The notes under the pieces were generated by a model that made no database searches, had not been told where the DNA came from, and saw only the letters and a program-made list of their open reading frames with translations. Shown here piece after piece: positions 57,795 through 64,000 of a stretch of 64,000 nucleotides of DNA; the first letter of the stretch is position 1, and the number at the start of each line of letters is the position of its first letter. The stretch comes from Alphaproteobacteria bacterium (GTDB taxonomy: Bacteria; Pseudomonadota; Alphaproteobacteria; Micropepsales; Micropepsaceae). The translations under genes were made by a program, and so were the position numbers. The stretch covers positions 48,198 through 112,197 of the forward strand of contig JAFKFG010000027.1 in the NCBI GenBank assembly GCA_017307355.1. The letters run 5' to 3'.

Positions 57795-59951
57795 ATGACA
57801 CTTATTCCTCGTTTTCGATTTTGGAAGCTTTCAAATCGCTCAGAGGATAGACTCAAGCGAGATGGGACGTTGGAATCGCTTTCTCCAACCGGTCGGCCCG
57901 AGCGCCCAATCACAAGTGAATCCGAAGATCGACTATCAAGGCGACCATTCATCGAACGCTTGACAGCAGCTCTAATCGATCCTGCCACCAAAAAATCAAC
58001 AGGTGTTGTAATCGGAATAACGGGCCAATGGGGTTCGGGAAAATCATCTATTTTGAACCTATTGCGCACGCATATTTCAGAGCTATATCCCGATTCAGTT
58101 ATCGTACCATTCGACCCTTGGTTGATATCTGGTCGTAATGATTTGATCGCTCAATTCCTCGACGAACTAAAAAGGTCAATCGATCCGAAATCGTCCAATA
58201 AAGATAAGGCACACGATATTGCTCGCACCTTGGCGGACTACGGAGACTTACTTTCTCCCGCATTGAGTTGGATACATCCCGGTGCTGGAGCTCCAGTAAA
58301 GTTGGCGAGCCAAGGTCTCAGGAAAATTGCAAAGCAGGATAAGAGTCTGTCGACCTTGAGGGTTACGCTGGAAAAACTGCTTGCAGCATACCCTAACCCG
58401 ATTGTCGTGCTGGTTGATGAGCTAGATCGAGTGGAGGATCACGAAATACGCTCGATCGCGCAGCTTGTGAGATCCGTAGCCGATTTTCCAAGCATATCTT
58501 ATGTTCTAGCCTATGACCCACGACGGGTGATACAAGCACTTGGCGAAGGCACAACTAGCCGAGACCGAGAACGCCGGGGAAGCGCTTATCTCGAGAAGAT
58601 TGTCCAGCTTCAAATCCCACTCCCCGTCACGTTCGAAGAGGAGTTAATAAAACTGCTGAACGCCGAGCTCCAAAAACTGCCGGCTACTCAGGGAATGCCT
58701 CGCGACTTCACATACATGGCCCGGTATCGGGAATTGATCGCCGTTCTTCTACAAGGCGGCCTGGAAACGCCTCGTGATATCAATCGCTTGGTTGGGACTT
58801 TCCACGCATTGGCCGGAATGGTTGGAAACGAGGTCGATAAGATCGATCTGCTTGGCTATAGCGCGCTGGTAGCAAAGGCTCCGCGCACAATTCAACGATT
58901 GCGGGAAAATCCCGAAGATTTCACTGATAATATCATTACAGCTCGAGCGTTAATGCGGCGGATAAATGATATTCCGCAAGCACCGGAGGACCGGCTGAAG
59001 AGAGTTCTTCCCAAGGATGGGGATCAGAAAGGTACCGCTGAGATCCTGAAATTCCTGTTTCCAGTGTTTGGCAGCGGAATTGACTCATCAGAGCGCAGTG
59101 GAGATCGCATATCGCTTAGACGACCACTTTTGACCGCACTTCGATTGGGATTACTTCCGGGCTCTTATACTCAAGAAGACATCAAAAGACTCCTAACATC
59201 GAGTTCGGAAGATGTCGTGGCATTCTTCCACCGTGCTAAGGCGGATGATAGTTTGGCATCACTCGTTGATCGAATAGACGATGTCTATTCCAGTTACAAC
59301 GAGACGCATCACATCGCATTCTGGAAGGGCGTGGCAACCTTTGTGAAGAAGCCAAATTGCGAGTGGATGACAGTTTATGAACCAATGCACGATGTAATTC
59401 GGGAACTTGCTGGTGTCTTGGAGCGTGCGGTGCGCCGCAATCCTAAGTTGGCGAGCGACGCTGCACGCGTGTTCACAAACCTTCGTGGCGAGGACAATGT
59501 TTTAACGGCCATATGGCTAAGGACCCACATTTTCCAGCACCATCTTTTTAATCAGTCGGGAAGCGATTCAAATGCGACATTTCTCAGCAAGGATCAAACC
59601 GAAGCACTAGCGATCGTTTTCTCTCAAGAAATGAGAACCAACCATCTCTCCCATAGACTGATACCTTGCCGCTATGACCTGCAGCCTGTTTATACAATGG
59701 TCGACACCGGTCAGTGGGACACGGTTTGTCAGCAAGTTCTGACGGAAGATATAGAGAGCGACGCGGCTCTTGACAGTCTGACTCTGATGCTTTTCGGAGC
59801 CGAGTACACAACAGCCAAGTTTACGTTAAACAAAATCATTCCATATGAAACCTATAACGCGCGCGTAAAAGAGAGGATACAGAGTGCATCCTTCTCTGAA
59901 CTTCATGAAACCGTAAAGCGGGCACTCTTGAAAGCCGAAGATCCTTATTGA
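57795..59951 (+). CDS. KAP-family P-loop NTPase
   Basis: A 718-residue NTPase. Walker A is GQWGSGKSS (77-85), Walker B VVLVDELDR (204-212), and the KAP-type FDPWLISGR lies between them. The C-terminal half (from about 400) is helical with no match I recognise. No clear pair of membrane helices lies between the Walker motifs, unlike classical KAP proteins. Base composition is clearly more AT-rich than the flanks, and codon use differs. KAP NTPases occur in phage-exclusion systems such as PifA of plasmid F; a defence role is possible. AGGTGGG precedes the ATG. Confidence 0.88.
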   Translation: MTLIPRFRFWKLSNRSEDRLKRDGTLESLSPTGRPERPITSESEDRLSRRPFIERLTAALIDPATKKSTGVVIGITGQWGSGKSSILNLLRTHISELYPDSVIVPFDPWLISGRNDLIAQFLDELKRSIDPKSSNKDKAHDIARTLADYGDLLSPALSWIHPGAGAPVKLASQGLRKIAKQDKSLSTLRVTLEKLLAAYPNPIVVLVDELDRVEDHEIRSIAQLVRSVADFPSISYVLAYDPRRVIQALGEGTTSRDRERRGSAYLEKIVQLQIPLPVTFEEELIKLLNAELQKLPATQGMPRDFTYMARYRELIAVLLQGGLETPRDINRLVGTFHALAGMVGNEVDKIDLLGYSALVAKAPRTIQRLRENPEDFTDNIITARALMRRINDIPQAPEDRLKRVLPKDGDQKGTAEILKFLFPVFGSGIDSSERSGDRISLRRPLLTALRLGLLPGSYTQEDIKRLLTSSSEDVVAFFHRAKADDSLASLVDRIDDVYSSYNETHHIAFWKGVATFVKKPNCEWMTVYEPMHDVIRELAGVLERAVRRNPKLASDAARVFTNLRGEDNVLTAIWLRTHIFQHHLFNQSGSDSNATFLSKDQTEALAIVFSQEMRTNHLSHRLIPCRYDLQPVYTMVDTGQWDTVCQQVLTEDIESDAALDSLTLMLFGAEYTTAKFTLNKIIPYETYNARVKERIQSASFSELHETVKRALLKAEDPY

Positions 59952-60071
59952 TAGCGCTCACACTTTCGCTGATCGGCTTCGCCCCGCCGGATCGCGGGGG
60001 CGAGCCGGATTGAACAGGGATTGAGCTTGGTACGACTGAAGCGCCTTAACCCGCGCGGCGACGTCCAATTG

Positions 60072-60116
60072 CCCTTCGACAGTCGTTAGCGGCAGCGTCA
60101 TGCGACCAGGGTGAGG
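60072..60116. repeat. Palindromic repeat, hybrid type (class B), copy 3
   Basis: Outer arms CCCT and AGGG enclose TCGACAGTCGTTAGCGGCAG and CGTCATGCGACC, matching the inner blocks at 26606 and 45208. The gap 59952-60188 after the KAP gene holds this and the repeat at 60134. Confidence 0.75.
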
Positions 60117-60133
60117 CGAAACGGAATCAAAGC

Positions 60134-60169
60134 CCTCATCCCGAGCTTGTCGAGGGACGAAGGATGAGG
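60134..60169. repeat. REP-like palindrome (class A), variant
   Basis: Outer arms CCTCATCC and GGATGAGG around an enlarged inner part (GAGCTTGTCGAGGGACGAA). A longer form of the class A repeat. Confidence 0.65.
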
Positions 60170-60188
60170 ACGCACGCACCGCACGTCT

Positions 60189-60665
60189 TTACTTCACCGG
60201 CTTGGGGTCGCGGCCGGCCCAACTCCAGCTCGCGACTTTCCAGCCCGCCGCGCTTTTATCCAGCACGATGGTGATCTGCGCCGTCTCGCGCAGCGCCGCG
60301 CCCTTTTGCTGGAAGCTGTAGGAGGACGGCGCCACCACATAGGCATGATCGCCCGACACGACTTCATATTGGGGCGCGCCGATGGTCACCCGGCTGGCGC
60401 TGATGCCCTGGCCGGCTTCGAACTTGCCCAGGTCTCCGGCCCAGCTGTCGAAACCGTTCGCGCCGCTCCAATAATGCGGCGCGAATTCGTCGATGATGGT
60501 GGGAGACGCCACATGCATCGCCTTGAACGCTTTCATGTCGCCCTTATGCAAGGCATCGGCGAAGGCGCGGACGGCGGCATCCACGGCAGCATCGGCGGCG
60601 AACGCGGGCGACGCCGCGAACATGGCAAGCAATGAAGACGCGGCCAGGACGGCAAACTTGTTCAT
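60189..60665 (-). CDS. Exported SnoaL-like protein
   Basis: A 158-residue protein: signal peptide about 1-23 (ending AFAAD) and a SnoaL/NTF2-like domain with RAFADALHKGDMKAFKAMH, FAPHYWSGANGFDSWAGDL and GWKVASWSWAGRDP. It is a paralogue of the broken gene at 16667-17147, sharing HYWxGAxxFxSW and GWKxxSWxWxG. AAGGGGGA before the ATG at 60665. It is divergent from a LysR gene, with a palindrome between them, so it may be that regulator's target. Confidence 0.82.
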   Translation of the reverse strand: MNKFAVLAASSLLAMFAASPAFAADAAVDAAVRAFADALHKGDMKAFKAMHVASPTIIDEFAPHYWSGANGFDSWAGDLGKFEAGQGISASRVTIGAPQYEVVSGDHAYVVAPSSYSFQQKGAALRETAQITIVLDKSAAGWKVASWSWAGRDPKPVK

Positions 60666-60739
60666 GACGATCCCCCTTGTTGACGGCCAAAGGCTTTCAT
60701 GGCGCGGGGTGATGGGCAAAATCGAATTTCTCAGTCGCC

Positions 60740-60758
60740 AGATGAATTGAATTCATCT
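60740..60758. promoter_or_regulatory. LysR-type binding site in divergent promoter
   Basis: AGATGAATTGAATTCATCT is a perfect 19-bp palindrome with a T-N11-A core, 11 bp before the LysR start and 75 bp from the divergent SnoaL-like start. This is the form expected for a LysR regulator's own site. Confidence 0.72.
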
Positions 60759-60769
60759 ACATTCCCGCC

Positions 60770-61678
60770 ATGCGAACGCTGCCGCCGCTGGGTTCTCTTC
60801 GCGCCTTCGAGGCCGCGGCGCGGCATATGAGCTTTCACAAGGCGGCGGGCGAGCTGGGCGTCACGCCCACTGCCATCAGCCATCAGATCAAGAGCCTGGA
60901 AGAGATGTGCGGCCAGAAGCTGTTCCGCCGCCGGCCCCGCCCGCTGGCCCTGACCGGCGCGGGCGAAAAACTGTTTCCGGTGGTGCGGAGCGGATTCGAT
61001 TCCTTCACCGCCGCGATCGCATCCCTGTCGCCGCGCGCCGGCCACAAGCGTTTGCGCGTGACAAGCCCCAATGCCTTTGCCAGCCGCTGGCTGGTGCCGC
61101 GCCTGCCGACCTGGCGCAGGAGCCATCCCAAGACGCCGCTGGAGATCATCGGAACCGATACCGTGCTGGATCTGCACAGCGGCGACGCCGACATCGCCAT
61201 CCGCTATGCCCGGCAGATGCCGCACGACCTGGCCGCCCGGGAAATTTTTCGCGACACGTTTTTTCCCGTGTGCAGCCCCAAATTGCTGGCGCGGGGCAAG
61301 CGGCGCATCCGGCGCGCCGCCGATCTTCTGAACTATCCCCTGATCCATTTCGACTGGACGAACCGCGACCGCGACGCGCCGACCTGGGCACGCTGGCTCA
61401 CCACCGCGCGGTCGATCGATCCGGATATTCCCGCCACCCATAAGGCATGGGACCTGAGCTTCCGGGAAGAACTGCACGCCATCGATGCGGTGGCCGCGGG
61501 CGAAGGCATCGCCATCCTCAGCGACATCGTGGTCGGCCGCGAACTCAAATCCGGGGCGTTGGTGAAAGCGCACGGCCTGTCGCTGCCCGGCTATGGCTTT
61601 TACGTGGCGCATGTGCCCGGCCATCCCGAACAGCCCAGCATCGATGCCTTCTCGGCCTGGCTCAGACAGGTGATATGA
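60770..61678 (+). CDS. LysR-family regulator, GcvA-like
   Basis: A 302-residue regulator. The N-terminal helix-turn-helix is LGSLRAFEAAARHMSFHKAAGELGVTPTAISHQIKSLE (quoted in family terms), with the GcvA-like PPLGSLRAFEAAARH start. The substrate-binding domain has FASRWLVPRLPTWR, DLHSGDADIAIRYAR and LHAIDAVAAGEGIAILSD. GcvA-like LysR proteins often act beside beta-lactamase or small exported protein genes. The palindrome at 60740-60758 is its likely site. Confidence 0.93.
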   Translation: MRTLPPLGSLRAFEAAARHMSFHKAAGELGVTPTAISHQIKSLEEMCGQKLFRRRPRPLALTGAGEKLFPVVRSGFDSFTAAIASLSPRAGHKRLRVTSPNAFASRWLVPRLPTWRRSHPKTPLEIIGTDTVLDLHSGDADIAIRYARQMPHDLAAREIFRDTFFPVCSPKLLARGKRRIRRAADLLNYPLIHFDWTNRDRDAPTWARWLTTARSIDPDIPATHKAWDLSFREELHAIDAVAAGEGIAILSDIVVGRELKSGALVKAHGLSLPGYGFYVAHVPGHPEQPSIDAFSAWLRQVI

Positions 61679-61691
61679 CGCTGCGCGCCCG

Positions 61692-63356
61692 TCAATAAGC
61701 CGACGCGGTCAGCGTGATGTCGGCATGCTTCCACGCCGCCGCGAAACGCTGTTGCGCATCGGCCGCTTCGGCCCGCTTGCCTTGCGCGTCCAGCGCGGCC
61801 TTGAGGCCGTAAAGCGCCCAGCCATTTTCCGCATTCTGCTTCAGGTCGGCGCGATAGACCGCTTCGGCCTCTTGAGGCTTGCCCGCCGCCAGCAGCTGCG
61901 CCCCCAGCACATGGCGGGTGGGGAAGAAGGCGTCCGACGGTTCGTCATAGCCCAGCCTGTCTTCGCGCGCGACCGCCTGGCGCAGCAGCTCCAGCCCCTT
62001 GTCGGTCTGGTGCCGGGCCAGCGCGATGCGGGCATGGGCGCGCAGGCTGGACACGGCATAGCAATCCTTCGCCAGATTCTGGCCGCAGCGGTAATCGGCG
62101 GGCGTGGCGGCGATGGCCGCATCCAGCGCCTTGGCCGCCTCGTCCGCTTCATCGACCCGGCCCTTGACCGCCAGCGCCGTCGCCTTGGCTTCGAGATACG
62201 CCACCGTCAGTCCGGGCAGCTTGGCCGACGGCACGGGCGCGGCCAGCGCCGCATCCCACAAGCCGAAGCGCAGCATCGCCTGATAGCTGAAGGCGACATA
62301 CCAATCGACCCCGCCCATGCCCGCCAGCAGATCGTCGGAGATGGAGGCGCGCGATTTGGCCACCGCATCCACCGTTTCGGCCTTGCGCCCTTCCATCGCC
62401 GCCGACGAAGCCAGGAACTGATAATTGTGCGAGGTGTACATGGGATAATAATCGAGCGCGGCGGTTTGCTTGTAATAGGCCGCATCGGCCATGGCGCCCT
62501 TGCGGTTGGCCTCGGCCGAGGCTTCGTAGCGGCCCACCCGCTGATAGATATGCGCGGGCATGTGATCCAGGTGCCCGGCGGCCGGCATCATGCCGCCCAG
62601 TCGATCGGCCGCCGCCAGCGCCTTTTCCGGATGGGGCGAGGCTTCCAGCGCATGGATGTAATAGTGGTTGGCGCCGGGATGGTTCGCATCCTTGGCCAGC
62701 ACTTTTTCCAGCACGGCGACGATTTCGTTGGTGTCGGGCCCGGGCTTGCCGTCGGCGCCCCACAGCTTCCAGGGATTCTTGTTCATCAGGGCTTCGGCGT
62801 ACAGCACCTGCACGTCGAGGTCGTTCGGGTATTGCGCGGCGACTTTCTTCATCGCATCGGCATAGGCATCGACCAGCGGCGGGCCGGATTGGGGATCGAG
62901 CGGCTTGGCCTTGTCGAAGCGGCTTTGCAGCGCCACGATCAGCGCATGCTCGACCGGGGTGGCGGGCAGCGATTTGGCTTTTTCGACGGCGTTCCAGCCC
63001 ACCTTGGCGCGAGCCTCGGCCATCATCGGCATGTTGTAGTTGGGGCCCAAGGTCAGCGCCACGCCCCACAGGCACGAGGCGCAACTGGGATCGAGCTCCG
63101 CCGCCTTGGCGAAGGACCGCGTCGCCTCGTCGTGATTGAAGGCGAAGATGAAGCGCATGCCCTGGTCGAAATAACGCTGCGCCGCGTCGGACTTGGTGGT
63201 GATCTTGCGGTGGAAATTGCCCAGGCCGGGAAATTCCTGCGCGCCCTTCGCCCAGCCAGACAGCGTCTGCGGCACGCCCATCGGCATGTCCATCGCGGCA
63301 AAGGCGCTTGTGGTCAGAAGAACGGTAAGCCCAACAGCAGCAGCGGTCTTGAACAT
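61692..63356 (-). CDS. Exported TPR-repeat protein
   Basis: A 554-residue exported protein with a signal peptide (about 1-20). Tetratricopeptide-type helices recur: AFNHDEATRSFAKAAELDPSC, SLWGVALTLGPNYNMPM, LEKVLAKDANHPGANHYYIHALE (in parts), and QLLAAGKPQEAEAVYRADL near the end. The HYYIHALE and HMPAHIYQRVGRY segments are typical of a widespread family of secreted TPR proteins. It probably serves as a scaffold. AAGGGGGC before the ATG. Confidence 0.85.
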   Translation of the reverse strand: MFKTAAAVGLTVLLTTSAFAAMDMPMGVPQTLSGWAKGAQEFPGLGNFHRKITTKSDAAQRYFDQGMRFIFAFNHDEATRSFAKAAELDPSCASCLWGVALTLGPNYNMPMMAEARAKVGWNAVEKAKSLPATPVEHALIVALQSRFDKAKPLDPQSGPPLVDAYADAMKKVAAQYPNDLDVQVLYAEALMNKNPWKLWGADGKPGPDTNEIVAVLEKVLAKDANHPGANHYYIHALEASPHPEKALAAADRLGGMMPAAGHLDHMPAHIYQRVGRYEASAEANRKGAMADAAYYKQTAALDYYPMYTSHNYQFLASSAAMEGRKAETVDAVAKSRASISDDLLAGMGGVDWYVAFSYQAMLRFGLWDAALAAPVPSAKLPGLTVAYLEAKATALAVKGRVDEADEAAKALDAAIAATPADYRCGQNLAKDCYAVSSLRAHARIALARHQTDKGLELLRQAVAREDRLGYDEPSDAFFPTRHVLGAQLLAAGKPQEAEAVYRADLKQNAENGWALYGLKAALDAQGKRAEAADAQQRFAAAWKHADITLTASAY

Positions 63357-63508
63357 CGGTGCCCCCTTTTTAGAAGCGCGGCCGGGTGCGCGGGGGGATG
63401 CTAGTCCTGTCCAGGGGGTTGGGGAAGAGAGCGCCGCGGATAGGGGGCGCAGGCAGCAAGCACGGTAGAACGATGTCCCTGACTGTAATCGGTTTTAATA
63501 TACTTTTG

Positions 63509-64000
63509 TCACGTTGCCTTTTGAGCACCCTTCACAGCGTCTTCAATGAAACTAGCGATACGCTGCACTTCAGTCGGATTACCTTCCATCCAAAGGGCTA
63601 TGAAGGCGGAAGACACAATATTCGCCGGAATCAGCCCCGCTTTTTCGCCCACTTGACTAAATAATAGATGCGGATCGCGATTGTGTAACGAAACCTCTTT
63701 GACGACACTCTTAACGTGGGTTTCCTTACTAGCTGCCATATGAAGACCGACCGCTAATTTCATGGCTAATGTGTCAATGTTCGAATTCACATAATTAAAC
63801 ACTTCCGATTCCGGAACAGCGCCAGGAAGCTTCAAAACCCCACGCAAGACATCTTCCTGCCGCGTGCTATCTCCATCAAGAACGCAGAGAGACTTAAGCT
63901 TCCCTTGAATAGCAGGGTTTTCTCTATGACCGAGATGAATGCCAAGGGCTCGAGTATCTCCACTGGTGGCATATACACCTATTTCATCCATTTGGGACGG
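63509..64000 (-). CDS. C-terminal part of an OLD/AAA-type ATPase (cut by window edge)
   Basis: A minus-strand frame open to the right edge, ending at 63509; the N-terminal part lies outside. The visible 163 residues contain SLCVLDGDSTRQEDVL, resembling the TOPRIM-type acidic motif (LDGDxxR) at the C-terminus of OLD-family and related AAA ATPase nucleases, and an end helix VQRIASFIEDAVKGA. Base composition is AT-rich compared with the neighbouring TPR gene, as in the KAP gene. Assignment is tentative because the ATPase domain is not visible. Confidence 0.5.
   Translation of the reverse strand, partial: PSQMDEIGVYATSGDTRALGIHLGHRENPAIQGKLKSLCVLDGDSTRQEDVLRGVLKLPGAVPESEVFNYVNSNIDTLAMKLAVGLHMAASKETHVKSVVKEVSLHNRDPHLLFSQVGEKAGLIPANIVSSAFIALWMEGNPTEVQRIASFIEDAVKGAQKAT

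Noticed and set aside
57638..60188. An integrative element around the KAP gene
   Set aside because: No integrase, tRNA target or flanking direct repeats are visible; only the composition suggests transfer.
61725..63404. A 559-codon plus-strand frame opposite the TPR protein
   Set aside because: The TPR protein has a signal peptide and repeats; the plus frame has neither.

Overview
The window looks like a chromosomal piece of a GC-rich alphaproteobacterium. Supporting evidence: a DUF1476 protein (ATPase inhibitor zeta subunit, a family essentially confined to this class), a PEP-CTERM protein with the WAMLMTGF-type tail, TonB-dependent uptake, PQQ and c-type cytochrome enzymes, and palindromic repeats of the kind scattered through alphaproteobacterial genomes. 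The order is inferred only (Micropepsales, Caulobacterales or a relative). No rRNA, tRNA, CRISPR array, insertion sequence or replication origin was found.

Layout. 0-4.4 kb: an AraC-type regulator cut by the window edge, a cytochrome c, and a TetR/SnoaL pair under a perfect palindromic operator; then the zeta subunit, a DUF6600 protein and a hydrolase remnant. 4.4-14.7 kb: metal-related genes, with a CopA/CopB copper cluster, gamma-glutamyltransferase, an SRPBCC/ArsR pair, and an operon of a DUF2946 protein, a TonB receptor, a Met-rich BNR-repeat protein and a TlpA thioredoxin. I read this operon as a candidate copper-handling system. 14.9-24.9 kb: a metallo-beta-lactamase-fold protein, a phosphatase-like protein without its catalytic cysteine, a GFA protein, two lipoproteins, a YCII/sigma-factor pair, a CBS protein, oxidoreductases and a membrane protein. 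24.9-36.8 kb: hydrolases, two glutathione transferases, an Lpp-like lipoprotein in one operon with two L,D-transpeptidases, a PEP-CTERM protein, a methyltransferase and two exported DsrE-like proteins.

36.9-38.8 kb is an arsenic operon (arsI-arsR-arsC-aquaporin). 39.1-41.6 kb is a polysaccharide synthase coupled to an outer-membrane barrel. At 42.2 kb a 51-residue protein with 14 cysteines is a clear metallothionein candidate. 42.5-53.1 kb carries an AraC regulator, an M23 peptidase, an orphan Xre/MbcA/ParS antitoxin with paired operators, a drug/metabolite exporter, a GH2 glycosidase, an amidohydrolase and a hybrid histidine kinase-type sensor without a neighbouring response regulator. 53.9-57.6 kb has a quinohemoprotein dehydrogenase and two small exported or membrane proteins. 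An AT-richer KAP-family NTPase (57.8-60.0 kb) and an AT-richer gene fragment at the right edge look acquired and may be defence-related. The window ends with a SnoaL-like protein, a LysR regulator and a TPR protein.

The main themes are metal stress (copper, arsenic, metallothionein), cell-envelope maintenance and small stress regulators with visible operators. Several families of short inverted repeats punctuate the gaps, and their stems vary by compensatory changes.
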